A stretch of DNA of 54,834 nucleotides from an uncultured beta proteobacterium (GCA_903885665.1 CAISJL010000015.1:1-54834), one strand, 5' to 3'; positions 19,925 through 30,278 are shown, numbered from the stretch's first letter. The notes: generated from the letters alone by a model not told the origin. Numbers and translations: made by a program.

Positions 19925-20701
19925 TTAGGCAGCTATCTGTCTGAGGCGCTCATAGAGGCAAATAGCTGCAGTCGCAGCGACATTTAAAGACTCAATCTCT
20001 CCAGACAACGGGATAGAGACCAACTCATGACACAAATCTAAGACGGGCTTGGAAACTCCTGCTCCCTCATTGCCGAAAACCAAGGCCAAGTTTCCAGAGA
20101 AATCAGCCTCAAAAATTGTCTTAGGAGCATGGCATACGGTACCGATAACTTTCCCTTGATATGAGTTTGATAGCTCAGAAAAATCTACATCTTCAACAAT
20201 TCCCAAAGAAAAATGCGCTCCCATTCCTGCCCTTAAAACTTTCGGGGACCAAGCAGCAACTGAATTTTTTGACAAGTATGCAATATCGATTCCAGTAGCT
20301 GCAGCACTTCTTAAAATGGATCCCAGATTTCCAGGATCTTGAATCCCATCTAACCAAATAGAATTAGAGCACTCCAAAGTAGGATCTATTGAAGGAATGG
20401 ATATAATTGCCAAAATTCCAGTTGGCGTTGTTGTCGATGATAGTTTTTTAAATAATGAATTAGTCAAAATAATAATTAAATTTTTTGGAAGCCTCTGTGC
20501 TATTTCTTGGATTTCAGTTCGGTGAAAATAATCAGCATTAACTAAGATGATCTTAGGCAAGCCAACATTTTTCAAATAACTATCTATCAAATGAATTCCA
20601 TCAAGCAAAGTCAGCCCCGTGCGTGCTCTACTTTTATTGGAGCGCACCAAATTTAATATTTCTTTAAATTTTACATTCTCAGCAGATGAAATTATTTTCA
20701 T
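19925..20701 (-). CDS. TrmH/SpoU-family RNA 2'-O-ribose methyltransferase
   Basis: A SPOUT-fold methyltransferase of 258 residues that probably methylates a ribose in rRNA. The N-terminal substrate domain starts with the SSAENVKFKEILNL pattern. The knot contains the three SpoU motifs LDGIQDPGNLGSILRSA, LVFGNEGAGVS and IPLSGEIESLNVAATAAI. It resembles RlmB/TsnR-type enzymes, but the modified base cannot be read from sequence, so no symbol is given. Position next to rnhB is typical for Burkholderiales. Confidence 0.9.
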   Translation of the reverse strand: MKIISSAENVKFKEILNLVRSNKSRARTGLTLLDGIHLIDSYLKNVGLPKIILVNADYFHRTEIQEIAQRLPKNLIIILTNSLFKKLSSTTTPTGILAIISIPSIDPTLECSNSIWLDGIQDPGNLGSILRSAAATGIDIAYLSKNSVAAWSPKVLRAGMGAHFSLGIVEDVDFSELSNSYQGKVIGTVCHAPKTIFEADFSGNLALVFGNEGAGVSKPVLDLCHELVSIPLSGEIESLNVAATAAICLYERLRQIAA

Positions 20702-20748
20702 TTTTTATTATTCATATCTAACGGTTTTTCGTTAAATTTTTATAATTA

Positions 20749-21315
20749 TCAAACATTAAGTTCGATTAAATTTTTTACTGGCTTAAAACTACGTCTGTGG
20801 CTTGATGTTAATCCAAACAATTGCAACATATTCAAATGTTTAATAGTCCCATACCCCTTGTGTTCATTAAAAGCATATTCTGGAAACTGATTATGCAAAT
20901 CAATCATCCAAGCATCTCTTGCCACTTTCGCCAAAATTGATGCAGCAGAAATAGCTGCAATCTTAGCGTCGCCTCCAATGATTGCCTCGCATTCCATGTG
21001 AATATTAGGGGCGTGAATACCATCAATCAAAACTTTTGTAGGAACAGGTCTTAATGTTAAAACAGCTCTTTTCATGGCTAACAGACTCGCTTGGAGAATA
21101 TTCAATTTATCAATTTCTTGCACGCTTGCACTAGCAATTGACCATGCTACTGCTTTTAACTTTATCTCAGAAAAAAGAATCTCACGCCTTTTTTTATTTA
21201 TTTTTTTTGAATCAGCAAGGCCATGTATATTAATTGCATCACCAAGAATCACAGCTGCAGCAAACACTGGACCAGCTAAAGGTCCACGGCCAGCCTCATC
21301 AACCCCACAAATCAT
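20749..21315 (-). CDS. rnhB: Ribonuclease HII
   Basis: RNase HII removes ribonucleotides and RNA primers from DNA. The N-terminal ICGVDEAGRGPLAGPVFAAA holds the first acidic pair, and ADSKKINKKRRE and IDGIHAPN follow. C-terminal ILAKVARD and HKGYGTIKHL are family-typical. The 188-residue frame starts at ATG 21315, which overlaps the lpxB stop by 4 nt (ATGA), indicating coupled translation. The lpxB-rnhB order is common in proteobacteria. Confidence 0.97.
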   Translation of the reverse strand: MICGVDEAGRGPLAGPVFAAAVILGDAINIHGLADSKKINKKRREILFSEIKLKAVAWSIASASVQEIDKLNILQASLLAMKRAVLTLRPVPTKVLIDGIHAPNIHMECEAIIGGDAKIAAISAASILAKVARDAWMIDLHNQFPEYAFNEHKGYGTIKHLNMLQLFGLTSSHRRSFKPVKNLIELNV

Positions 21316-22499
21316 GGTTTAGTCTCAAATTCAGCTTCTAATAACGAAATTATCGCCATTGCTGCACGTTCAGAAGCATGCAACTCTCCTCGCAATTGTT
21401 GCGATATTACAATTAATTCATTTTTAATTTTCTCTAACTGTTTAGGATCATTCAACAAATCAATAATAACTTTTGATAAGTTCAATGGCGTAGCCTGGTT
21501 CTGCAATAATTCCGGGACTAAAAATTTTTTAGCAAGGATATTCGGAAGTCCAACCCAAGGTTGATAAGCCAGAAATTTCATGAGGCGATAACTTAGCATT
21601 GGCATTCGGTAAGCTATAACCATGGGTCTACCGATTAAGGTTGCCTCTAAGGTCGCAGTGCCAGAGGCCAACAGTATAAGATCTGAAGCAATCATTGCAT
21701 TATGGCTGTTGCCCAGGAAACAGTGAATATGTATATTATTATTTACATTGAGCCCAAGAATAGAGTGAAAAAAATCATACGTTTGCTGAGTCGCTAATGG
21801 CACCAGGAAATGAGTATTTTTAAAAGCGCTGGAGATCATATAAGCAGTTTTAATAAAAACCTCTCCCAGCGCTGATAATTCACTCATACGACTTCCAGGC
21901 ATCAATGTAATTACAATTGCTGTTGTAGTGACATTGAATTCTTTACGAGCGTCAGCCTGAGACGATTCAATCGGTAAAAGATCAGCTAGGGGGTGACCAA
22001 CATAAGTTGCAGGTAAGTTTTTATTTTTATAAATTTCTTCCTCGAAGGGAAAAACGGTAAGCATTAATGACACAGACTCGATAATTTTATTAATGCGATA
22101 TCCACGCCAAGCCCAAATAGATGGACTTATATAATGTACAGTAGGAATTCCGGACTTTTTAAGTTGATATTCAAGCCCTAAATTAAAGTCGGGCGCATCA
22201 ACACCAATAAAAACCTTAGGACGCTCAACTAGAAAGTAACGAAGAAGGGAGCGGCGAATTTTTAAAATTCTTAATAGGTGAAAAAGAACTTCAACAATAC
22301 CTCTTACGGATAAGGCGTCAATTGGAAATAATGACTGAACACCAGCTGCAATCATTTTTGGTCCGCCTATACCAACAAACCGAACATTTGGAATTCTACT
22401 TTTCAGAGCTAAGATCAATTCTGCTCCAAGCAAATCTCCAGATGGCTCCCCAGCCACAATTCCTATTAATATCTCTTTATTTTTTGGTGTGGTTAACAC
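21312..22499 (-). CDS. lpxB: Lipid-A-disaccharide synthase
   Basis: LpxB joins UDP-diacylglucosamine and lipid X to form the lipid A disaccharide at the inner membrane. The GT-B fold protein has GIVAGEPSGDLLGAELI near the N-terminus, the FIGVDAPDFNLGLE region, PSIWAWRG and a GHPLAD segment. Its 395 residues start at GTG (22499), 5 nt after the lpxA stop. Its stop overlaps rnhB. It completes an lpxD-fabZ-lpxA-lpxB gene order. Confidence 0.96.
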   Translation of the reverse strand: MLTTPKNKEILIGIVAGEPSGDLLGAELILALKSRIPNVRFVGIGGPKMIAAGVQSLFPIDALSVRGIVEVLFHLLRILKIRRSLLRYFLVERPKVFIGVDAPDFNLGLEYQLKKSGIPTVHYISPSIWAWRGYRINKIIESVSLMLTVFPFEEEIYKNKNLPATYVGHPLADLLPIESSQADARKEFNVTTTAIVITLMPGSRMSELSALGEVFIKTAYMISSAFKNTHFLVPLATQQTYDFFHSILGLNVNNNIHIHCFLGNSHNAMIASDLILLASGTATLEATLIGRPMVIAYRMPMLSYRLMKFLAYQPWVGLPNILAKKFLVPELLQNQATPLNLSKVIIDLLNDPKQLEKIKNELIVISQQLRGELHASERAAMAIISLLEAEFETKP

Positions 22500-22504
22500 A
22501 AAAA

Positions 22505-23278
22505 TCAGCGAATCACACCGCGACCTGATATAGACAAGAAGTCAGAAAGCGCCTTTAATTCTGGATGATTAACGGCTTGCTGATTAATAATGGTTTTAGC
22601 TTCTTCAAAGGAATGTCCAGATTTATAAAGTGTTTTATAGGCGCGTTTAATTTCAAGTATCGCATCTTTTGAAAAACCCCTTCTCTTCAACCCCTCACTA
22701 TTAATTCCATGCGGCTTAGCTTTTTCCCCAGACGCCATCACGTAAGGGGGCAAATCTTGCAACAGAATTGTACCTATTGCTGTGATGCTATGCGCCCCAA
22801 TTCTACAAAACTGATGAGCGCCAGTATAACCACCCAAAATTGCGAAATCCTCAACTTTAACATGGCCAGCTAATTGAGCATTGTTGGCAAAGATTACATT
22901 GTTTCCCACAATGCAATCGTGCGCAATATGTACATAAGCCATGATCCAATTATGATTGCCAACTTTTGTGACCCCAGCATCTTGCACAGTACCTCTATTT
23001 AATGTGCAGAACTCTCTTATCGTATTGTCATCACCAATTTCTAGGGTTGTTGGCTCATTTTTGTATTTCTTATCTTGAGGCTCCTCTCCTATTGAGGAGA
23101 ATTGAAATATTTTATTACGAGAACCAATGTTAGTGTGCTGACCAATAAATACATGCGGACCTATTTTCGTGGCAGCACCAATTTTAACTTGGCCTTGAAT
23201 CACACAATAAGCACCGACCTCAACATCCGCAGATAGCTCAGCACTGGGATCAATAATAGCTGTAGGATGAATCAACAT
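22505..23278 (-). CDS. lpxA: UDP-N-acetylglucosamine O-acyltransferase
   Basis: LpxA adds the first 3-hydroxyacyl chain in lipid A synthesis. The 257 residues are mostly left-handed beta-helix hexapeptide repeats starting IHPTAIIDPSAEL. The catalytic histidine matches H120 in VHIAHDC. A helical C-terminal domain closes the protein. It is 8 nt from fabZ, which supplies the competing dehydration reaction on the same acyl-ACP pool. Confidence 0.97.
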   Translation of the reverse strand: MLIHPTAIIDPSAELSADVEVGAYCVIQGQVKIGAATKIGPHVFIGQHTNIGSRNKIFQFSSIGEEPQDKKYKNEPTTLEIGDDNTIREFCTLNRGTVQDAGVTKVGNHNWIMAYVHIAHDCIVGNNVIFANNAQLAGHVKVEDFAILGGYTGAHQFCRIGAHSITAIGTILLQDLPPYVMASGEKAKPHGINSEGLKRRGFSKDAILEIKRAYKTLYKSGHSFEEAKTIINQQAVNHPELKALSDFLSISGRGVIR

Positions 23279-23286
23279 ATTTATAA

Positions 23287-23745
23287 CTAAGCTGGAATAT
23301 CACGAGCAGTACACATCAATTCAGCTTCTGCAACCAAAAAATCATCAACATAAGCTGCGGCCTGAAATTTCCATATGCCTCTTATTCGCCTCGTTAGGCT
23401 TACTTTCAGCTGCAAGGCATCACCTGGTGTAACTGGTCGTTTAAATCGGGCATTATCTATTCCGACAAAATACACAATTGAGTTTTCATCAATTTCACCA
23501 CCAACTGTAACAAAAGATAGAATTGCAGCAGCTTGAGCCATTGCCTCTATGACTAGAACACCTGGCATTACAGGATGCTTGGGGAAGTGCCCAGTAAAAA
23601 AAGGCTCATTGATAGTCACATTTTTAAGCGCACAGATTTGATTGCCTGGCTCATAAGAAAGAACACGGTCAATCAAAAGAAATGGATAACGATGGGGGAG
23701 GTATTTTATAACCTCATTGATATCCATGGTCTTTGCAATACTCAT
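23287..23745 (-). CDS. fabZ: 3-hydroxyacyl-[acyl-carrier-protein] dehydratase
   Basis: FabZ dehydrates 3-hydroxyacyl-ACP in fatty acid elongation. The hot-dog fold protein of 152 residues contains [13 protein letters not shown], the catalytic histidine in [11 protein letters not shown] and the catalytic glutamate in VIEAMAQA. Start ATG at 23745 overlaps the lpxD stop by 4 nt and has AAGG 7 nt upstream. Its place between lpxD and lpxA is standard. Confidence 0.98.
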   Translation of the reverse strand: MSIAKTMDINEVIKYLPHRYPFLLIDRVLSYEPGNQICALKNVTINEPFFTGHFPKHPVMPGVLVIEAMAQAAAILSFVTVGGEIDENSIVYFVGIDNARFKRPVTPGDALQLKVSLTRRIRGIWKFQAAAYVDDFLVAEAELMCTARDIPA

Positions 23746-24791
23746 GAACTAACCTTTCCAATTAACTCCAAATTAGCCTCTAAAAGCTTTACTCTTTTAG
23801 CTAAATCACCTAAATGACGCAAATGAGCAGCATTTTTTCGCCAATGTTCATTTGACTCAAAGGGATAGACGCCCGTATAAGTACCTGGCTTTAAAATGGA
23901 TTTAATAATTGTTGTGTGCGCAGAAACTTCAACATTATCAACAATATTTAAATGTCCTGAAACACCCGCAGCACCACCTATTCGACACAACTTACCAATT
24001 TTAGTGCTGCCTGCAATACCCACAAACGCTGCCAGAGCTGAATGCGCACCAATGTGTACATTATGCGCAATCTGTACGTGATTATCTATCTTTACACCAT
24101 CCTCTATGACTGTATCGTCTAGAGCGCCACGGTCAACTGTAGAATTAGCGCCAATTTCTACATCACAACCGATTCTTACCTTTCCAATTTGCGGAACTTT
24201 AACCCATTGCCCTCCATCTAAGGCAATTCCAAAACCGTCTGCGCCGATTACAACTCCAGAATGAATAATTACCCGATCATCAAGACTGCAGCCAGCATAT
24301 ATAGTCACCCTAGGGTAAATAATGCAATCATCACCTAATGAAACGCTAGCGCCAATATAAGACCCCGCCCCAACCTGACATCCTTTTCCCAGAATTGCAC
24401 CAGCCTCTATAACCACATGCGGGCCAATAAAAACTTGTGGATTAATTTTTGCAGAATCATGAATTACTGCAGTTGGGTGTATTCCATAATTGATCACTAT
24501 AGGATTAAATAAGGACGATACCCGAGCAAAATAAGCATACGGATTATCTGCAACAATACAGGACAGACTAGTATGCAGCTGCCACCTTTTCCCAAGAATA
24601 ACTGCACCTGCTCGAGTTGATTGTAATTGTGTTAAATAACGTTCATTTGCAAAGAACGCTAAGTTATCATTGCCAGCTTGATCTAATGTTGCAACCTGAC
24701 TAACCTTAACATTAGCATCACCAACAACAACACCGCCTAACAAAGCAACAATTTCTGACAAACTATATGACGGTCTTAGGTGGTCTTTCAT
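23742..24791 (-). CDS. lpxD: UDP-3-O-(3-hydroxyacyl)glucosamine N-acyltransferase
   Basis: LpxD adds the second hydroxyacyl chain to UDP-glucosamine in lipid A synthesis. It has an N-terminal uridine-binding domain (about 1-100), then hexapeptide repeats forming a left-handed beta-helix, and a short helical tail. The catalytic histidine is in [11 protein letters not shown]. Its 349 residues are normal length. It lies 49 nt after skp and is coupled to fabZ by ATGA. Confidence 0.97.
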   Translation of the reverse strand: MKDHLRPSYSLSEIVALLGGVVVGDANVKVSQVATLDQAGNDNLAFFANERYLTQLQSTRAGAVILGKRWQLHTSLSCIVADNPYAYFARVSSLFNPIVINYGIHPTAVIHDSAKINPQVFIGPHVVIEAGAILGKGCQVGAGSYIGASVSLGDDCIIYPRVTIYAGCSLDDRVIIHSGVVIGADGFGIALDGGQWVKVPQIGKVRIGCDVEIGANSTVDRGALDDTVIEDGVKIDNHVQIAHNVHIGAHSALAAFVGIAGSTKIGKLCRIGGAAGVSGHLNIVDNVEVSAHTTIIKSILKPGTYTGVYPFESNEHWRKNAAHLRHLGDLAKRVKLLEANLELIGKVSS

Positions 24792-24840
24792 TTTCTAATA
24801 AATATTAAAAATAATAAATCTTTAATAATTAGACATATGG

Positions 24841-25365
24841 TTAATTTTTAACATCGGCTAATGCCTTTAAAACTTTATCAGTAATATCAACTTTAGGGTC
24901 TCGGTATACGGCCTCTTGAAAAATAATGTCATACTTTTCTGATTCAGCTATTTGTTTTATCACCTTATTAGCTCTTTCAAATAATATACCGAGTTCCTGA
25001 TTTCTTCTTAAGTTCAGATCTTCACCATATTCTCTTTTCAAACGCTGAAAATCAAGATTCAATCGAGCCAACTCTTGATCTTTTGATCGACGTTCACTAT
25101 CGTTCATCGTAAGCCCATCTTTTTCCAGAGAGCTCTGCAAATTTTTAATCTGCAACTCTCGACGTTGTAATTCCTGAGCTCTAGGGGCAAACTCTTTTTC
25201 TAATTGCTTGCTAGCCCTCTCTGCAGGGGCACTATCTCTAGTGATTCTCTCTTGGTCTATAAAACCAATCTTTAATTCAGCCGCGATGGTCGTGCAGCTA
25301 ACAGACAAAATGCATATTAAAAGGGCAAACCTACACAAATTGCCAACTCTAATTTGTAAATTCAA
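24841..25365 (-). CDS. skp: OmpH/Skp-family periplasmic chaperone
   Basis: Skp holds unfolded outer-membrane proteins in the periplasm for the BAM complex. Translated from TTG at 25365 the protein has 174 residues. It has a signal peptide ending near TIAA, the strand LKIGFIDQERI and a long charged coiled coil (about 55-130). The TTG is chosen because AAGGAG lies exactly 6 nt upstream and it places the basic residue and hydrophobic core of the signal peptide correctly. A longer frame from 25422 overlaps bamA and lacks an RBS. Position next to bamA is conserved. Confidence 0.9.
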   Translation of the reverse strand: MNLQIRVGNLCRFALLICILSVSCTTIAAELKIGFIDQERITRDSAPAERASKQLEKEFAPRAQELQRRELQIKNLQSSLEKDGLTMNDSERRSKDQELARLNLDFQRLKREYGEDLNLRRNQELGILFERANKVIKQIAESEKYDIIFQEAVYRDPKVDITDKVLKALADVKN

Positions 25366-25371
25366 AATAAA

Positions 25372-25377
25372 CTCCTT
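25372..25377 (-). promoter_or_regulatory. Shine-Dalgarno AAGGAG that fixes the skp TTG start
   Basis: AAGGAG on the minus strand, 6 nt before a TTG codon at 25365. This is one of the strongest ribosome-binding sites in the window and decides a non-ATG start for skp. Confidence 0.8.
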
Positions 25378-25418
25378 ACATAAACCAAACTTAAAACACC
25401 TATTATAGTCTAACTCAA

Positions 25419-27692
25419 TCAAAAGACACCGCCGAACGTAAACTGAAAAAATTGTTTATGATCAAGGGCTTGTGCATTCAAAGCCTTTCCTAAACTGATT
25501 TTTAATGGCCCCATGGGCGAAGTCCACGTCAATGATAATCCAGTAGAATATCTGAAATCCTCAAAAGAATATCCATCAGATATCAATCCAGAGTCGACAA
25601 AAGCACCTAGGCGAACAGACTTGTCATTTTGCAAACCTGGGAATGGAAATAAAAATTCAGCGTTTGCTAACGCCTTATGACTTGCTCCCTTTGGGTTTCC
25701 TATAGTGTCTTTAGGGCCTAAAGTAGCTTGGCGATAACCACGAACAGAACTAACACCACCTGCAAAATAGTTTTTAAAGAAGGGTAATGGCAGACCATTT
25801 AAACCGTCACCATAACCGAGATCAGCATTTAGCATTAATGTATATATTCTAGATAATGGTATGTATTGTTGATATTGGTAACCAGCTTTGTAATACCTTA
25901 AAGAACCACCTGGCAAACTGACTTCACTGGTAACCCTTTGCATTGTTCCTCTTGTAGGATAGATTAAACTATCTCTGTCATCACGCATCCAACCACCAGA
26001 AAGCACAATGGCATCATTATTATTACCAAAAGTGCTAACGTAATTAGTATAGAATAATGGACTGTCAGAGTATACCGTTATTGCTGTCGACTCATAGCCT
26101 AAGCCATAGGTAATCATATCGCGCTCAGCAATCGGAATTCCGAATCGCGCATTCAAACCATTAGTCACAGTTTCATAATGCGAGTAAGCAGAACTGTATT
26201 TAGCTGGACTTACCTTTCTTGTGTAAACATCAAAACCCTGACTTACACCATCCTCAGTAAAATAGGGGTTAGTATATGAAAGCGAATACACTGTATTAAT
26301 TTGACTGGTATTGATTTGCGCGCTGACATGACGACCAGAGCCAAAAATATTCTGCTGTGAAATAGATCCTGAAAGCATCAATCCTTGGCCTGTGCCATAG
26401 CCAGCGCCTGCCATTATATTTCCGGTAGGTTTTTCAACCACAGCGAGATTTAAGTCTACTTGATCAGTTGCCCCCTGAACTGCAGGAGTCTCAACATTGA
26501 CCTCGGTAAAATATCCAAGACGATCTACTCTACTTCTTGAAAGACTAATTTTATCAGCCGAATACCATGCGCCTTCTAATTGCCTCAACTCGCGACGAAT
26601 AACTTCATCTCTTGTTTTTGTATTACCTGTGAGATTAATTCTTCTAACATACACCTTTCTACCCGGATCTATAAAAAAGGTAAATGCGACCAAGTTATTG
26701 TTTTTATCAATCTCGGGGTAAGCATTAACATTTGCAAATGCATAACCATCATTACCTAGTCGATCACTAATTTTTTTTGTGGACTCAGCTAACTTAGTTC
26801 TTGAAAAAATTTCACCTGGCTTAATAGTGATAAAATTGCGTATTTCATTTTCAGGAATAAGCAGTTCACCAGCAACTTTGACATCTGAAACTGAAAATTT
26901 ATCACCTTCGCTAATAGAGATATTGATAAACATATCTTTTTTGTCTGGGGATATACTTACTTGCGTGGAGTCAACATTAAACTCCAAATAACCCTTATCC
27001 AAATAAAAAGATTTAAGAACCTCCAAATCTGCAGTCAGCTTCGGTCTAGAGTATTGATCATGCTTGCTCCACCAAGTCATCATTCCTGGGGTTCGCAAAA
27101 TAAATAAGTCTAACAATTCACTTTCTTTAAATGCCTTGCTTCCAATAATATTAAGCTGCCTAATTTTAGCAACTTCACCTTCATCTATTGTAAAGTTGAT
27201 AGAAATTCTATTCCTTTCCAAAGGAGTGACCGTGGTTACGATAGAAACAGCATAACGACCACGACTCAAATATTGGCGCTTCAATTCTTGCTCTGCTTTA
27301 TCAAACAACGAGCGATCAAAAATACGACCATCTGCTAAACCAACCTGCCGCATACCTTTAATGAGTTGATCTTTATCAAATTCTTTAGCACCTATAAAAT
27401 CTACACCTGAAATAGAAGGGCGCTCTTCAACAGTAACGACAATAACTCCGCTGTCTACTTCGACAGATACATCCTTGAAAAATCCTGTAGCAAATAGAGC
27501 GCGTATTATTTGAGCGGTTTTTTCATCATTTATTAACTCTCCAACTTTTACTGGCAAATAACTAAAAACAGTTCCGGCCTCAATTCTCTGGATACCCTCC
27601 ACTCGAATATCTCGAATCACAATTGGCCCTGCTGCTACCCCTAATGTAGACATATAAAAAAAACAGAACAAAATGAGCCGAATCAAATACAT
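25419..27692 (-). CDS. bamA: Outer membrane protein assembly factor BamA
   Basis: BamA is the beta-barrel core of the machine that inserts outer-membrane proteins. A signal peptide ends near GVAAG. Five POTRA repeats follow (about 24-420), beginning IVIRDIRVEGIQRIEAGTVF. The C-terminal barrel contains the VRGYRQATLGP motif of the Omp85 family and ends in FQFTFGGVF with the terminal aromatic signature. ATG at 27692, 2 nt after the rseP stop, is preferred over a TTG two codons earlier. The corrected length is 757 residues. The rseP-bamA-skp-lpxD order is standard. Confidence 0.97.
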   Translation of the reverse strand: MYLIRLILFCFFYMSTLGVAAGPIVIRDIRVEGIQRIEAGTVFSYLPVKVGELINDEKTAQIIRALFATGFFKDVSVEVDSGVIVVTVEERPSISGVDFIGAKEFDKDQLIKGMRQVGLADGRIFDRSLFDKAEQELKRQYLSRGRYAVSIVTTVTPLERNRISINFTIDEGEVAKIRQLNIIGSKAFKESELLDLFILRTPGMMTWWSKHDQYSRPKLTADLEVLKSFYLDKGYLEFNVDSTQVSISPDKKDMFINISISEGDKFSVSDVKVAGELLIPENEIRNFITIKPGEIFSRTKLAESTKKISDRLGNDGYAFANVNAYPEIDKNNNLVAFTFFIDPGRKVYVRRINLTGNTKTRDEVIRRELRQLEGAWYSADKISLSRSRVDRLGYFTEVNVETPAVQGATDQVDLNLAVVEKPTGNIMAGAGYGTGQGLMLSGSISQQNIFGSGRHVSAQINTSQINTVYSLSYTNPYFTEDGVSQGFDVYTRKVSPAKYSSAYSHYETVTNGLNARFGIPIAERDMITYGLGYESTAITVYSDSPLFYTNYVSTFGNNNDAIVLSGGWMRDDRDSLIYPTRGTMQRVTSEVSLPGGSLRYYKAGYQYQQYIPLSRIYTLMLNADLGYGDGLNGLPLPFFKNYFAGGVSSVRGYRQATLGPKDTIGNPKGASHKALANAEFLFPFPGLQNDKSVRLGAFVDSGLISDGYSFEDFRYSTGLSLTWTSPMGPLKISLGKALNAQALDHKQFFQFTFGGVF

Positions 27693-27694
27693 GA

Positions 27695-29059
27695 TCAATA
27701 GCCTATTAAACGGTTAATATCATTAAACAGCGAAAGACTCATTAGAAGAACTAGAACCATTAAGCCAATTTTCTGACTAGCCTCTATTATATTCTCAGGA
27801 ACCGGCTTTCCTGATAAAAATTCAAATAAATAATACATTAAATGCCCACCATCTAATAATGGAATTGGAAGTAAGTTTAACACTCCCAAACTAATACTGA
27901 CCAATGCCAAAAACATAATATATGGAATCCATCCCTGCTGAGCAGATTGTCCTGCATAATCAGCAATAGTCACCGGTCCACTTAAATTCCTCAGTGAGAT
28001 TTCTCCTGAAATCATTTTTCCCATCATGCGCAAGGAAAAAATTGCTGTTTGATAAGTCTTAAGAAATGCTTTTTTTGCACTTTCAGACATGTCATAACTA
28101 ACTATAATAGTATCAGATGATAATATTTTCTGATCTATCAATGGGCCTGCACCAATTCGACCGTAAGTTTCTCCGCGCGTACTGATCATTTCCGGAGTAA
28201 TTTGAATTAATTGGACGCCCCCTGTCCTTTCTAGCTCAAACTGAAGCCGTTGGTCAGGGGACTCCCTAATGATTTTCACAACGTCCTGCCAAGCTGAAAT
28301 TGACGAGTCATTAATTCTGACTATTTTGTCTCCCGGCAGCAAACCAGAAACTTCGGCAGGAGATCGAGGATTTACTTGACCTATTATTGCAGGAACATCA
28401 ATTCTAAACCTATTAAATCCCAACTGAACCAGTACGTCTTTATCAAATTCTTGCTCTGTCAGGCCACTCAAATCAACTTTCTTATATTGATGAATTCCAT
28501 CCGCGTTAGTCACTCCAACACTCGCTTCTTGCTTTTGCAAAGCTAACTCTAATATGGCCCATCGAAAATCTTGCCATGATTGTATCGCTATATCATTTAC
28601 GGTCTTGACAACATCTTCAGTCTTAAATCCAGCATGTGCAGCAGGCGTGTTTGGTAACGGATCGCCAATCTTTGCAGTAAGTTCAGGTACACCATTAAGG
28701 AATAAAGACATATACAAAATTATAGCTAAAGCTAAATTAGCAACAGGTCCTGCCAAGACAATCAAAAATTTCTGCCACACAGCCTTTCGATTAAAAGCGC
28801 GATCAACCTCTGTCACTTCAACAGCACTTTCACGCTCATCCAACATCTTGACATAACCTCCCAATGGCCACGTAGCAACAACCCACTCCGTTTGATCCGA
28901 GCCCAGACGTCGCGACCACAAAGGCTTACCAAAGCCTAAAGAAAATCTTAAGACTTTAACGTTGCACAGTTTGGCTATAAAATAATGTCCAAATTCATGG
29001 ATAGCAATTAAAAAACCCAAGCCAAATAAAAAGGAGATTATTGTTAATAAAATTTGCAT
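27695..29059 (-). CDS. rseP: RIP site-2 zinc metalloprotease RseP
   Basis: RseP cuts transmembrane segments, classically of the anti-sigma factor RseA and of leftover signal peptides. The zinc site HEFGH lies in the first membrane helix (about residue 22), PDZ-like domains occupy the periplasmic middle, and LNLLPIPLLDGGHL supplies the third ligand near the C-terminus. Start ATG at 29059 is preferred over a TTG at 29065. The corrected length is 454 residues. No rseA lies beside degP in this window. Confidence 0.96.
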   Translation of the reverse strand: MQILLTIISFLFGLGFLIAIHEFGHYFIAKLCNVKVLRFSLGFGKPLWSRRLGSDQTEWVVATWPLGGYVKMLDERESAVEVTEVDRAFNRKAVWQKFLIVLAGPVANLALAIILYMSLFLNGVPELTAKIGDPLPNTPAAHAGFKTEDVVKTVNDIAIQSWQDFRWAILELALQKQEASVGVTNADGIHQYKKVDLSGLTEQEFDKDVLVQLGFNRFRIDVPAIIGQVNPRSPAEVSGLLPGDKIVRINDSSISAWQDVVKIIRESPDQRLQFELERTGGVQLIQITPEMISTRGETYGRIGAGPLIDQKILSSDTIIVSYDMSESAKKAFLKTYQTAIFSLRMMGKMISGEISLRNLSGPVTIADYAGQSAQQGWIPYIMFLALVSISLGVLNLLPIPLLDGGHLMYYLFEFLSGKPVPENIIEASQKIGLMVLVLLMSLSLFNDINRLIGY

Positions 29060-29091
29060 TTCCAAACAAACCTTTTAGGGGTGTCTACTCA

Positions 29092-30270
29092 TTATAAATA
29101 ATTAATGCAGGCTGATAAAGCCAACTGCCGTGAACTTGAGTCTATTCTTTCTACATCATCTATACTGAGTATTTGATCGTTCGGGGTTTGTGCGACAACC
29201 TGCTTAATCACCGATGAAATATTTATAAATTTAATCTGCCTATTCAAAAATTCTTGAACTGCAATCTCATTAGCTGCATTAAGAGCAATTACAGCTGCAC
29301 CGCCTGTATGGATAGCTTCATAAGCCATCCTTAAGCATGGAAACTTATCATGATCCGGAGCTTCAAAACTTAACGCAGCTATTTTAGTAAAGTCAAGGTA
29401 GTTTGCACCTGAAACAATCCTGTTAGGGTATGCTAGAGCATGTGCAATTGGAGTTCGCATATCAGGATTGCCTAGCTGGGCTAAAACAGATCCGTCATCA
29501 TACTCAACCATTGAGTGTATGATGCTTTGAGGATGTATCACCACCTCAATACGTGATAACGGCACATTAAATAACCAGTATGCCTCTATCACTTCCAAAC
29601 CTTTATTCATCATGGTTGCTGAATCCACTGATATTTTCTGACCCATAGTCCAATTAGGGTGGGCAACAGCCTGCTCAGGGGTGGCCGAATTAATAAACTC
29701 TAATGAGCTATTCCGAAAGGGGCCGCCCGAAGCCGTTAAAAGGATTCGCCTGACTCCGGGGGTTGGCATACATGGGGAGTAATTAAAAGGTAGTGATTGA
29801 AAAACAGCATTATGTTCGCTATCGACTGGCAACAATACTGCACCACTATTTTTCACTATTGACATTAATAAGGACCCTGCTGTAACCAAAGCCTCTTTAT
29901 TTGCTAATAGTATTTTCTTTGCCGATTTTGCAGCTGCTACAACAGAACGCAAACCAGCAATACCTACAATTGCTGCCACTACAGTATTCACTTCTTCTAA
30001 CGATGCAACAAACTCTAATGATACAGGCGAACTTAAAACAGTTACTGACGAGGCTTTCAAAGATAATTCTTTACGCAATCGGCAAGCAGCATCTTCATTA
30101 ACCATCACTGCGTACTTAGGACTATACTGCAAACATTGCTTAAGTAATAATTCAACATTATTATTGGCAGTTATTGCAATGATTTTGAATTGCTCTGGGT
30201 GCAAGTCAATTACATCTAATGTATTCACACCAACACTACCTGTTGAACCTAAAATCGTAATATTTTGCAT
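29092..30270 (-). CDS. dxr: 1-deoxy-D-xylulose 5-phosphate reductoisomerase
   Basis: Dxr makes 2-C-methyl-D-erythritol 4-phosphate, the committed step of the MEP isoprenoid pathway that feeds UppS. The NADPH loop is ITILGSTGSVG, and LLANKEALV, PVDSEHNAVFQ and LLTASGGPFRNS are the usual active-site segments. Its 392 residues begin at ATG 30270, 8 nt after cdsA. The uppS-cdsA-dxr-rseP order is typical of proteobacteria. Confidence 0.98.
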   Translation of the reverse strand: MQNITILGSTGSVGVNTLDVIDLHPEQFKIIAITANNNVELLLKQCLQYSPKYAVMVNEDAACRLRKELSLKASSVTVLSSPVSLEFVASLEEVNTVVAAIVGIAGLRSVVAAAKSAKKILLANKEALVTAGSLLMSIVKNSGAVLLPVDSEHNAVFQSLPFNYSPCMPTPGVRRILLTASGGPFRNSSLEFINSATPEQAVAHPNWTMGQKISVDSATMMNKGLEVIEAYWLFNVPLSRIEVVIHPQSIIHSMVEYDDGSVLAQLGNPDMRTPIAHALAYPNRIVSGANYLDFTKIAALSFEAPDHDKFPCLRMAYEAIHTGGAAVIALNAANEIAVQEFLNRQIKFINISSVIKQVVAQTPNDQILSIDDVERIDSSSRQLALSACINYL

Positions 30271-30278
30271 ACTGCCCT

